A DNA stretch of 64,000 bases from contig JAJPKJ010000012.1 in the NCBI GenBank assembly GCA_021323755.1, forward strand, positions 1 to 64,000, written 5' to 3'. Source of the DNA: Chitinophagales bacterium (GTDB lineage: Bacteria > Bacteroidota > Bacteroidia > Chitinophagales > Chitinophagaceae). A program made the translations under genes and the position numbers. This document shows positions 27,147-36,064 of the stretch, piece by piece. The notes beneath the pieces are model-generated. The model was given only the letters and a program-made list of their open reading frames with translations. It searched no databases and was not told the origin of the DNA. Numbering within the stretch: the stretch's first letter is position 1; each line of letters starts with the position of its first letter.

Positions 27147-29909
27147 TTATTGTAACAGCTTAATAACGCGGTTTGCGGTGATATTATTTTCATAGCGCAC
27201 CTGTAAAATATAAGTTCCCGATGGAAGGTTGCCAAGATCATAGATCTTAATGTTGTTTAATCCTTGCATTACCGACTGTTTTTGAATTTTTATTGTTCGC
27301 CCATAAATATCAGTCAATGTAATCACAGCGACATCTGTATTAGGCGCGGTCATTTCAAATGAAATAAAATCATTGAAGGGATTCACTACCGCATGCACAT
27401 CAAAATTTATGGTGGTATTGCTTATCAAAATGATATTACTGTATTTATAATAGCCATTGTTTACCATTTTGATCCGGTAATACGTTAACCTGCTGACGAT
27501 TTTTGAGTCAGTGAAATGATAGCCCGTTTGCAAATTGGAACTTCCATTTCCTTCAACATTGCCAACCGCTTCATAATTTACCTGGTCGTAACTTCTTTCA
27601 ATAATATAATTTGTATTTGCCAATTCGTTAGAAACCACCCACTGCATCATCGCAAAATCATTATTTAATTCTCCTTTGAAAGAAATAAAATTCGCCGGAA
27701 GAATTACCATGCAATTGACCCCTTTAACCAATTTAGGAGTTGCGGTGGCAAAGGCACAATTGCTATTGCTCAGATTTGCCGTTGTACTTGCAACAGTTAT
27801 CCTGTAAAGAATTGAGGTGTCGGCCGAGAGCAAACGATAATAACGCGCCACAGTATATTCATACTGATTATCTGTTGAATTATAAACCGGAACACTTGAA
27901 CCACTTGCTGCCTGCCCGGTCGTGTCAATTCCGGGTGATCCCCACGTGACACCTCCATCAGTGCTTTGCTGTAATTGCCACTGAATATAATTATTAAAGA
28001 AGGAATTGACCTGGAATCTAACGGTGTCATCTGAGCCGATACATAATGTATCCGGTTTATTGGGTGTAAGGATCATGTTGGGTGAACAGGTAGCCACACC
28101 GATATCATCAATTGCCCAGTCATTACCACCACCACCGGGTGCATTGTTGCGGATATTAATGATCATGCTTGTTTGCGTTGGTCCGGTTTCGTAAGTAAAT
28201 CCTTTTTGAACCCATTGTCCGCTATATTTTATATCACCGGTTGTATAATAGTCGTATCCATTGATATTGAAAGTAAGATTTGGATGAACACCGGATGAAT
28301 CTGCTGCCGCTGTTGGAATATAACCTGAACCAGTTGCCCCGGTTCCATTACTATCACAGCCGCATTTCGAGCAAATATTTCTAAACCAGGCCGTGTACTG
28401 ATAATAAGTGCTCGGACAAAGATTATAAATGGTATCAAGAAATGCAGTGTCGGTTCTGTAAGATGCGTTGATCACCACCATGTACCCGCCCTTGGTACCG
28501 GCATTATCATCTGTTGCAGGATTTCCCAATAAAGGATTTATGGCTCCGGTGTGGTCACCTATAATATCCCACACACTAAAAATTCTGTGAGATGGTGATT
28601 GTGAATTATCAGGATAAGCCCATGTGTTTAGTATTGAATATCCGGTTGCTGCAGTCGTTCCCCCACTTGTATTATTTGATACCCCGTAATAATAGTCATT
28701 TGGCATTCCTGCCGTACTTGAAAAAGCGGAATATGTATAATTTGAGGGGACTTTACTGGAAGCGGCCCTGTCTTTTATATTTCCGGAACCGAAAGTTCCT
28801 CCGAATTCAGAAATGATAGCATTAGCCCCGACAGTGTTACTGCAAATTCCATAATTCTTATAAGCAATAATTGTATCTGCAGGAAATGTAATTGTGCTGG
28901 TTGTTGTAAGCGTACTATTTCTATAAGTGAATGTTCCGTAGCCAACAGGAACTGCTGTTCCATATGGAATTGCATTGCTGACCGTAACACGGTAAGACGC
29001 AATCATAATACATGTAGCGCCATAAAAGCTTGGCTTGCTTGTGTTGGCAACTGAACCCCCCGTCACTGAATTTGCACCTGCACCTAAATTGATGGTGACC
29101 GCAGAACCGGTAATTGTTCCGGCATCATCACCGGAAGCATCTGTGAATTGTTGATATATTTTTCCTTCATTAGTCAACACTCTTAATGTACCCGGAATAT
29201 AGGTGGTGTTAAGCGGAATATTATCCGTAAAAGAACTTGTATAAGCAATGTTTGATCTTACTACAAAAGTGGCTCGGATTTCCAAAATGTCTCCGGGTTC
29301 TATTGTCCCGCCATTTGTTCCTTTAGTGACATTAACATAACTCTTTCCATAATCTACAGTAGCGGCAGTGGCAACAGCGTCAGCAACACAAATGCTAAAG
29401 GTCCAGTTGTTTCCTGCAGGTATTCCGGTATTCGTGTTGGTGTATATCCTTATATAATACGTAGCGCCGATTGTTAATCCTGATCCTCCCACTGCAAGCG
29501 CAGAATTAAAAACCAAAGAATTTGCAGTAGCAGTTCCGGTAATACAGCCAAGTGATGTAAAGCTGGCACAGCTTCCAGAAAGCAATTGTATTATTGGTAT
29601 GGCAGCTTTAAGACTTGATCCTAAACTACTAATGGTAATGATCGGATAATGTGATGTTGCGACAAAACTGTACCACACATCTGCAGAGGAAGCGTTACCA
29701 CAGGTTCCCGGAACAGCAGCGGTGGAGGTTGCACCTTTAAGCGCCTGAAAATTAAGATTAGAACATGTTGCGTTTTCAGTCAATATCGTAGCCGCGCTAC
29801 AATTATCATTAACAGGTTGAGCATACGCACCAAGAGAGATTAAGAAGAATGTGAGAAAACTTAAAAATCCCCTGGTATTAATAATACATAAGGGTAAATT
29901 TGTTTTCAT
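27147..29909 (-). CDS. Large secreted multidomain protein with T9SS type A sorting domain
   Basis: 920 residues. The signal peptide ends near GAYAQPVNDNC; the 'NDNC..A..L' opening starts a prepeptidase-like beta-sandwich (about 32-175). A DUF11-like domain follows (IEPGDILEIRATFVVRSN, FTDNIPLNTTYIPGTLRVL; about 180-345). Residues 480-610 read as a galactose-binding-like module with a Cys cluster (CSKCGCD) and WAIDDIGVATC. Next come an Ig-like segment, a fibronectin-like segment (NELANTNYIIERSYDQVNYE) and a type A sorting domain (VNPFNDFISFEM, LPSGTYILQVRY). It is probably a surface adhesin or binding protein; function unknown. Monocistronic: own promoter at 29962-29992 and terminator at 27097-27127. 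Confidence 0.85.
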   Translation of the reverse strand: MKTNLPLCIINTRGFLSFLTFFLISLGAYAQPVNDNCSAATILTENATCSNLNFQALKGATSTAAVPGTCGNASSADVWYSFVATSHYPIITISSLGSSLKAAIPIIQLLSGSCASFTSLGCITGTATANSLVFNSALAVGGSGLTIGATYYIRIYTNTNTGIPAGNNWTFSICVADAVATAATVDYGKSYVNVTKGTNGGTIEPGDILEIRATFVVRSNIAYTSSFTDNIPLNTTYIPGTLRVLTNEGKIYQQFTDASGDDAGTITGSAVTINLGAGANSVTGGSVANTSKPSFYGATCIMIASYRVTVSNAIPYGTAVPVGYGTFTYRNSTLTTTSTITFPADTIIAYKNYGICSNTVGANAIISEFGGTFGSGNIKDRAASSKVPSNYTYSAFSSTAGMPNDYYYGVSNNTSGGTTAATGYSILNTWAYPDNSQSPSHRIFSVWDIIGDHTGAINPLLGNPATDDNAGTKGGYMVVINASYRTDTAFLDTIYNLCPSTYYQYTAWFRNICSKCGCDSNGTGATGSGYIPTAAADSSGVHPNLTFNINGYDYYTTGDIKYSGQWVQKGFTYETGPTQTSMIINIRNNAPGGGGNDWAIDDIGVATCSPNMILTPNKPDTLCIGSDDTVRFQVNSFFNNYIQWQLQQSTDGGVTWGSPGIDTTGQAASGSSVPVYNSTDNQYEYTVARYYRLLSADTSILYRITVASTTANLSNSNCAFATATPKLVKGVNCMVILPANFISFKGELNNDFAMMQWVVSNELANTNYIIERSYDQVNYEAVGNVEGNGSSNLQTGYHFTDSKIVSRLTYYRIKMVNNGYYKYSNIILISNTTINFDVHAVVNPFNDFISFEMTAPNTDVAVITLTDIYGRTIKIQKQSVMQGLNNIKIYDLGNLPSGTYILQVRYENNITANRVIKLLQ

Positions 29910-29961
29910 TGGATTGGATTTCTTTGGTTCAATAGGGTTTTGGACTCTTGGGCTAGTACTT

Positions 29962-29992
29962 CAAAACTACTCTTTAATTTGATCAAAATCAA
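29962..29992 (-). promoter_or_regulatory. Promoter (TTG - 20 bases - TAGTTTTG) of the 920-residue T9SS protein gene
   Basis: On the minus strand TTG (29992-29990) is followed after 20 bases by TAGTTTTG (29969-29962), an exact -33/-7 pair. The start site would be near 29955, giving a leader of about 45 bases before the ATG at 29909. Confidence 0.65.
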
Positions 29993-30131
29993 TAGTAAAA
30001 AATTCACTCATTATACGTAGAAACTTTACTATTCGAGATGCAAAACCTTTAAGGTAATTTGCATTGAAATATATGATTGTTAGCGAGCTAATCGCTTGCA
30101 GCTGTATAAACCCTAAATCCACATATCCTTT

Positions 30132-32021
30132 ATGAAAAATTACCTCCTGTTTTTTTTCATCTTCATTTTCTTTTGTAAAGAACAAAAAATCTTTGCACAA
30201 AACTCTGTCACTTTCAATAACCAGGTTTTTAAAATAGATACTTTATATCCCGCAGCAAAAAATAAAGGAACTTGTAATTGCCAGCCCTCAAACAAATGGT
30301 ACGGATTTAGTTTTCCCTGGGAAATCACTTATGGTCCTGATGATTCCTTATGGGTTACAGAAGCTCATGGTTACAGAATCTATAAAATCAATCCCGGCGA
30401 TAAAGGATACAGATTGGTTGCTGACCTGAATAGTTTAAAAGATTTCAATTATTACAAGCCGATAATCGCTTCTACATCTACAACAGCGGTCGCCGCACAA
30501 GGCGGAATGGAAGGTTTGGCCATTCATCCGCTATTTACAAGCGGCAAACCATATGTATATGTAGTGATGGTTTATCATTTGAATAATACAAGCGGGGAGC
30601 CTACTATCGTTTCTGACAGCGGCAGCCTGAGCACCAATAATAATCTTTGCGATGGAACCAGTAATGATGGGCATCCATGTTTTTATACATCGAAAGTGTT
30701 GAGATTCACTTATGATTTTGCAACAGGCACACTGGGTTCAATGCAAGTAATGCTGGATGGCTTAGACGGAAGTAATGACCATAATTCCGGCAGATTAAAA
30801 ATCAGTCCCGTTGGTGCCGAAGCTGACGGAAATTATTATTTGTATTATACCATCGGTGATATGGGGGCGGGACAATTTAATAATGCATCAAGAATAAATA
30901 ATGCGCAGGACTCAGATATTTACGAAGGGAAAGTTTTGCGATTGAATACTGAAAAAGATGGTGATGCAGCCAATCCTTCAGATCCTTACAATCAATGGAT
31001 ACCAAACAGCAATCCCTTCATTAGTTCAATTACAGGATTTCGGACCGCTGTTTTTTCTTACGGTCATCGGAACAGCCAGGGGTTAGTGTGGGCAAATATT
31101 AGCGGCAATTGGATATTGTATAATTCCGAACATGGAGATAAATCGGATGATGAAGTCAATATCATTCATGCAGGGCATAATTACGGATGGCCAAAAGTTG
31201 CGGGAATGTGTGATGATAATTACAACGATACTGATGCCAACGTTAATAACGATTACCTCGCTAATAAATTAGTTCATAACGAACACAGTTTTTGCCAGAC
31301 ACATACTATAACCGAACCGATATTCTCATTTTTTAATGTTGGTGGATTAAGTGTTCCTTCCGGAAGTGTCAGTAATTACACCTGGCCAACAATCGCCCCT
31401 TCTAGCATTGATTATTATGATAACTCTGCCATCCCCGGATGGAATAATTCTTTGTTGGTCACATCATTGAAATTGGGAATGTACAGGTTGAAATTAAAAG
31501 CCGATGGGAGTGGAATTGACAGCACAAGTACACCGCAGATCACCGACACGATCGCCTATCTGCATGGATACCGTATTCGTGATATTGCAATTGCACCAAC
31601 TGGTGACACGATTTTTTTGGCCATTGATAGTTCCGGCTCAACATCCGGCCCAACGGGCGGTTTCAGTGGAACTACCGTCAATGTCACCAATCCCGGATTT
31701 ATTTTGCGAATGGTTTATATCCGCACGTTAGCATTGGAACCCTTTACGCCGGTTTCATCACCGGTAAATAATCGAAGCTCCGTGCTGGTCTACCCCAATC
31801 CTGCTTCCACTTATTTAAAAGTATTGAGCGCTGCGGGAACACATAAACCATTAGTAGCGCAAATCTTTGATGTTTCAGGTAGAATGATGATACAAAAAAC
31901 AACTGATGATGACAGCTTCAGTATCGACGTTAGTCACTTGCCAAATGGGGTTTATATTTTTCGATTATATAATGGTTACGGCGGAAATCTTGATACAGAA
32001 GAAATATTAATTCAGCGATAA
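30132..32021 (+). CDS. T9SS-secreted PQQ-dependent sugar dehydrogenase-like protein (GDH/sorbosone dehydrogenase family)
   Basis: 629 residues with a signal peptide (cut near IFAQ). The six-bladed propeller of soluble PQQ glucose dehydrogenases is recognisable: FPWEITYGPDDSLWVTEAHG, QGGMEGLAIHPLF, SNDHNSGRLKISPVG, EGKVLRLNTEKDG, FSYGHRNSQGLVW, NSEHGDKSDDEVN and HAGHNYGWPKV. These carry the PQQ- and calcium-site residues of the family. Residues 545-629 form a type A sorting domain (VLVYPNPASTYLKVL, LPNGVYIFRLYNG). The enzyme would oxidise sugars at the cell surface, passing electrons to an unknown acceptor. It is divergent from the large T9SS protein gene and converges with fumC. Confidence 0.87.
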   Translation: MKNYLLFFFIFIFFCKEQKIFAQNSVTFNNQVFKIDTLYPAAKNKGTCNCQPSNKWYGFSFPWEITYGPDDSLWVTEAHGYRIYKINPGDKGYRLVADLNSLKDFNYYKPIIASTSTTAVAAQGGMEGLAIHPLFTSGKPYVYVVMVYHLNNTSGEPTIVSDSGSLSTNNNLCDGTSNDGHPCFYTSKVLRFTYDFATGTLGSMQVMLDGLDGSNDHNSGRLKISPVGAEADGNYYLYYTIGDMGAGQFNNASRINNAQDSDIYEGKVLRLNTEKDGDAANPSDPYNQWIPNSNPFISSITGFRTAVFSYGHRNSQGLVWANISGNWILYNSEHGDKSDDEVNIIHAGHNYGWPKVAGMCDDNYNDTDANVNNDYLANKLVHNEHSFCQTHTITEPIFSFFNVGGLSVPSGSVSNYTWPTIAPSSIDYYDNSAIPGWNNSLLVTSLKLGMYRLKLKADGSGIDSTSTPQITDTIAYLHGYRIRDIAIAPTGDTIFLAIDSSGSTSGPTGGFSGTTVNVTNPGFILRMVYIRTLALEPFTPVSSPVNNRSSVLVYPNPASTYLKVLSAAGTHKPLVAQIFDVSGRMMIQKTTDDDSFSIDVSHLPNGVYIFRLYNGYGGNLDTEEILIQR

Positions 32022-32099
32022 ACCTTTTGGGAAAAGGAGTTAGCATAAAGAAGGTAGAAGATGGAATAAATCAACTACTGACCGCCATATTCACTTCAA

Positions 32100-33500
32100 T
32101 CATTTTATTTCTCCAACCATATTGGCAGGCACAACCCATTCATCAAATTGTTCCGGGGTCACATAACCCAATTTAACTGCCATTTCTTTTAATGTAGTTC
32201 CTTCTTTGTGTGCTTTTTGAGCGATCTCTGCCGCTTTATAATATCCGATCTTAGTATTGAGAGAAGTAACTAGCATCAAACTATTATCAACATGCTTTCT
32301 TATATTGGCTTCGATCGGTTCAATACCAACTGCACATTTATCATTAAAAGAAACACAGCCATCACCAATCAATCTTGCACTGAGCAAAAAATTATAGATC
32401 ATCATTGGTTTAAATACATTCAACTCAAAGTGACCCGTTGCTCCTCCGATATTAATAGCTACATCATTGCCCATTACCTGCGCGGCGATCATCGTTAATG
32501 CTTCACATTGGGTAGGGTTTACTTTCCCTGGCATGATAGAAGAGCCCGGTTCATTATCAGGAATAAAAATTTCGCCGATGCCGCTGCGTGGGCCAGATGA
32601 TAACATCCGGATATCATTGGCGATCTTCATCAAACTAACTGCCACGGTTTTCAAAGCGCCATGCGCTTCCACAATCGCATCATGTGCAGCAAGTGATTCA
32701 AACTTATTTTCGGCAGTAATAAAAGGCAATCCCGTTAAATCGGCGATTTTTTTTGCGACATTAACAGCATAATCCGGTGGAGTATTGATACCCGTGCCGA
32801 CTGCAGTTCCCCCCAGCGCCAACTCCGATAAATGTGCTAAAGTGTTTTTTATTGCTCTCAACCCATGATCTAACTGTGACGCATATCCGCTGAATTCTTG
32901 CCCAACGGTCAATGGCGTGGCATCCATGAAATGCGTACGACCAATTTTTACCACATGCATGAATGCTTTACTTTTTGCCGCAAGCGTATCTTTCAATTTC
33001 TCAATTCCCGGAATGGTAGTCTCCGCCAAGATCTTGTACGCGGCAATATGCATAGCTGTTGGAAAAGTATCGTTTGATGATTGTGATTTATTAACGTCAT
33101 CATTAGGATGAATGAATTTTTCTTTGTCTATTAATTTTCCGCCATTCAATACGTGTGCCCGGTAAGCGATCACTTCATTCACATTCATATTGCTTTGTGT
33201 TCCGCTTCCTGTTTGCCAAACCACCAAAGGAAATTCATTATCTAATTTCTTGTCTAAAATCTCATCACACACTTTGCCGATAAGATCAGATTTTTCTTTT
33301 GGCAGGACTCCTGCTTCCAGGTTTGTCAATGCTGCCGCCTTTTTCAAGTAAGCAAATGCGCGAATGATCTCTTTGGGCATTTTATTAATATCCTGCGCAA
33401 TCCTGAAATTATCAATGCTGCGTTGCGTTTGCGCCCCGTAATATGCATCAACGGGCACTTTCACTTCGCCCATCGTATCTTTTTCTATCCTGAATTCCAT
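32100..33500 (-). CDS. fumC: Fumarate hydratase class II
   Basis: 466 residues from the ATG at 33500 ([28 protein letters not shown]); an ATG at 33521 would add seven residues not seen in the family. It interconverts fumarate and malate in the TCA cycle. The signature loop [16 protein letters not shown] near residue 317 contains the catalytic Ser, and PTQCEA indicates fumarase rather than aspartase. [14 protein letters not shown] [26 protein letters not shown] and [16 protein letters not shown] are also intact. Class II is oxygen-stable and has no iron-sulfur cluster. A -7 element lies at 33521-33528. Confidence 0.96.
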   Translation of the reverse strand: MEFRIEKDTMGEVKVPVDAYYGAQTQRSIDNFRIAQDINKMPKEIIRAFAYLKKAAALTNLEAGVLPKEKSDLIGKVCDEILDKKLDNEFPLVVWQTGSGTQSNMNVNEVIAYRAHVLNGGKLIDKEKFIHPNDDVNKSQSSNDTFPTAMHIAAYKILAETTIPGIEKLKDTLAAKSKAFMHVVKIGRTHFMDATPLTVGQEFSGYASQLDHGLRAIKNTLAHLSELALGGTAVGTGINTPPDYAVNVAKKIADLTGLPFITAENKFESLAAHDAIVEAHGALKTVAVSLMKIANDIRMLSSGPRSGIGEIFIPDNEPGSSIMPGKVNPTQCEALTMIAAQVMGNDVAINIGGATGHFELNVFKPMMIYNFLLSARLIGDGCVSFNDKCAVGIEPIEANIRKHVDNSLMLVTSLNTKIGYYKAAEIAQKAHKEGTTLKEMAVKLGYVTPEQFDEWVVPANMVGEIK

Positions 33501-33520
33501 ACAAAGATTGTTTTGAGGCA

Positions 33521-33528
33521 CAAATGTA
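33521..33528 (-). promoter_or_regulatory. -7 promoter element (TACATTTG) of fumC
   Basis: On the minus strand an exact TAnnTTTG (TACATTTG) ends 20 bases before the fumC ATG at 33500. It also overlaps the alternative ATG at 33521, which argues against that start. No -33 TTG is visible. Confidence 0.45.
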
Positions 33529-33616
33529 AACAGGGATTTGTTATTAGTATTTATTTTTCCAGTTGGGATACAATTATTTTTTCAAAGCCGGCAGATACTA
33601 ATTCGTCAATTTGCAA

Positions 33617-33624
33617 TAGGTTTG
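33617..33624 (+). promoter_or_regulatory. -7 promoter element (TAGGTTTG) of the glycoside hydrolase gene at 33644
   Basis: An exact TAnnTTTG, 19 bases before the ATG. A -33 TTG at the expected distance is not seen. This is the first element of the 25-kb plus-strand accessory region. Confidence 0.45.
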
Positions 33625-33643
33625 ATGTCAGATAAACAGGATT

Positions 33644-35854
33644 ATGCAGAAATTTATTACTGTTATTATTTTACTCGTCGCATACTACGCCAATGCGCAG
33701 CAATCTTTGTCGACTGGTCATCAAAATGACAGAAAGAAATTTCATGGTGACTGGCTGATTGATCCGGTTCAGCAAAAAGCAGCAGTATATAAAAGTGAAG
33801 ATGGGAAAAACATCATACTCGATAACGGTTTAGTGAAAAGAGTTTTTCGCATTCTCCCAAATGTTGGCTGTATTGATTATGAAAATTTGAGTAACGGACA
33901 ACAATTGTTGCGTGCAATAAAACCAGAAGCGAAAATTATCATTGATAAGGTAGAATATGATATTGGCGGACTTCATGGACAAACGGAAAACGCATATTTA
34001 CTACCTGAGTGGGTTGATAAATTTTCAACTGACAAAAGAGATTTTCAATTCTTAAAATTTGAAGTAGATAACATCAAAGCTTTTATTCATTGGAAACCCA
34101 AAGGGTGGGCAATGAATAAGAATCAACCGACCGGCAAAACGCTTTCATTCTTTTTTCAATCATTATTACCAGAGCTGAAAAATATTATCGTCAAAGTAAA
34201 TTATGAATTATACGATGGAATTCCATTACTCATAAAATCAGTTGCTGTGGAAAATGGATCTGATCATATCATTACCGTGGATCGCGTTGTGAATGAAGAC
34301 CTCGCATTGGTTGAAGAAGAAAGCGCCGTGGTTGGGTCAACTGCACAAATCAAAAAACAACATGGAATTTATGTTGAAACAAATTATGCATTTAATAATG
34401 CGATGCGTTACGATATCAGCGACCAAACCACGCATTGGAAAGCAGACGCAGTTTATACCTCGCAGGTAAATTATGATTTTCAAACACCATGTTTGCTGGA
34501 AGTATATCCTGAAAAGGTTACTGGCGTTGAATTACAATCAAATGAAATTTTTAATTCAGTTCGCACCTGCGAATTGTTAATGGATAGCTATGATCGTGAA
34601 AGAAGGGGATTGGCAATAAGGAAAATGTACAGATCGATTGCGCCATGGACAACGGAGAATCCGGTATTCATGCATTTGGTGAGTAAAAATGACCAAGAAG
34701 TGAATGATGCGATTGACCAATGTGCAGCAACAGGATATGAAGCCGTGATACTAAGTTTCGGAAGTCATTGCGATATGGAAGATACCTCTGCTCAAAACAT
34801 CAGGCGATGGAAAATGCTGAGCGATCATGCTCATGCGCAAAATATTTTAATAGGCGGTTATTCATTATTCAGCTCGCGAAAAATCAGTGACGAAGATGAT
34901 GTGATAGATCCGATAAGCGGAAAACCTGATGCTGCCGCATTCTTCGGCAATGCGCCCTGTTTGGGCAGTAAATGGGGTTTGGCTTATCTCAGCAAACTAA
35001 AGTATTTTATCAGTAATACCGGTTTTGACATTTTTGAAAATGATGGTCCTTATCCCGGCGATGTTTGCGCCTCGACAAAACATCCGGGACATAAAAACCT
35101 GGACGATAGTCAGTGGAAGCAAATGCAATTGCAGAAAGGATTATATCATTGGTGCAATGAGCATGGTGTTTATGTAAATGCTCCAGATTGGTATTTTTTA
35201 GATGGCACCAATAAGATTGCGATTGGCTATCGTGAAGTGAATTTTTCTTTGCCAAGGGAAGATCAAGAAATTTTGAACAGGCAAAATATCTATGACGGAC
35301 TTTGGGAGAAAACACCTTCAATGAGTTGGGGATTTGTGCCGCTTACCAAATATCAGGGCGGTGGAGCAGAAGCTGTGTTGGAGCCGCTTTCAGAGCATTT
35401 GAAAGATTATGATCAATTAATGATGCAATATTATGGTGCTGGAGTTCAAGCCTGCTACCGTGGCCCGCGATTATTTGATAATGCGGCAACCAAACAAAAA
35501 GTAATCACGGTTATCAGTTGGTATAAAAAATACCGGGAGATCTTAAATTCGGATATCATTCATTTGCGACGCGCAGACGGAAGAGATTGGGATGGCATTA
35601 TGCATGTCAACCCTCAATTAAAAACAAAAGCATTGATAATGCTGTATAACCCATTGAAAGAAAGGATCACAAGAACTATTACAGTTCCTTTGTATTATTC
35701 CGGATTGACAGCATTTGCATTGGTTCGTGAAAAAGAAAATGCGGCAAAAAGTTATTCTATAAATAGAAATTATGAAATTGAATTGCCTGTCACCCTGGAT
35801 GCAGAAAGTTATACCTGGTTTGTGGTCAGTATGCCTGAGGGGAATAGCCATTAG
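33644..35854 (+). CDS. Putative secreted glycoside hydrolase, clan GH-D-like (alpha-galactosidase superfamily)
   Basis: 736 residues, Sec signal peptide (cut near ANAQQ). An N-terminal beta-supersandwich of about 300 residues (IILDNGLVKRVFRI, YDGIPLLIKSVAVENGSDHII) precedes a TIM-barrel half (YEAVILSFGSHCDMED, ILIGGYSLFSSRKIS, FDIFENDGPYPGDVCAS near 460-475, VYVNAPDWYFLDGTNKIAIGYRE) and a small C-terminal beta-domain (KALIMLYNPLKERITRTITVPL). This layout is that of GH36/GH27 alpha-galactosidases and relatives. Asp467 in FENDGP is a candidate nucleophile by position, but the usual K-x-D or D-x-N-R block is absent, so family and substrate are open. It heads the glycan locus, divergent from fumC. 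Confidence 0.65.
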   Translation: MQKFITVIILLVAYYANAQQSLSTGHQNDRKKFHGDWLIDPVQQKAAVYKSEDGKNIILDNGLVKRVFRILPNVGCIDYENLSNGQQLLRAIKPEAKIIIDKVEYDIGGLHGQTENAYLLPEWVDKFSTDKRDFQFLKFEVDNIKAFIHWKPKGWAMNKNQPTGKTLSFFFQSLLPELKNIIVKVNYELYDGIPLLIKSVAVENGSDHIITVDRVVNEDLALVEEESAVVGSTAQIKKQHGIYVETNYAFNNAMRYDISDQTTHWKADAVYTSQVNYDFQTPCLLEVYPEKVTGVELQSNEIFNSVRTCELLMDSYDRERRGLAIRKMYRSIAPWTTENPVFMHLVSKNDQEVNDAIDQCAATGYEAVILSFGSHCDMEDTSAQNIRRWKMLSDHAHAQNILIGGYSLFSSRKISDEDDVIDPISGKPDAAAFFGNAPCLGSKWGLAYLSKLKYFISNTGFDIFENDGPYPGDVCASTKHPGHKNLDDSQWKQMQLQKGLYHWCNEHGVYVNAPDWYFLDGTNKIAIGYREVNFSLPREDQEILNRQNIYDGLWEKTPSMSWGFVPLTKYQGGGAEAVLEPLSEHLKDYDQLMMQYYGAGVQACYRGPRLFDNAATKQKVITVISWYKKYREILNSDIIHLRRADGRDWDGIMHVNPQLKTKALIMLYNPLKERITRTITVPLYYSGLTAFALVREKENAAKSYSINRNYEIELPVTLDAESYTWFVVSMPEGNSH

Positions 35855-36064
35855 CGTTTAGCAGGAATCAGACCATTGGAATTATATGCACTTTATCGTT
35901 AGCTTTCTGGAACCCAATAAAGTTTGGCCGAATGAGCGTGCCACGCAAGCGTGCCTGATCGAGATCCAAACGGAACCAAAAAATGACTTGAGGATTTGAA
36001 AATGTGGAAACGAATACAGCCAGCTAATGGCCAAGAAATAATGCATAACCGAAAATATACAAAT

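Noticed and set aside
32024..32038. CCTTTT-GGG-AAAAGG hairpin after the sugar dehydrogenase gene
   Set aside because: The stem is A/T-heavy and lacks a T tract; a terminator cannot be claimed.
35936..35966. G+C-rich stretch with repeated GCGTGCC before the fucosidase gene
   Set aside because: It looked like a possible repeat or mobile-element remnant, but no second copy or element end is visible in the window.
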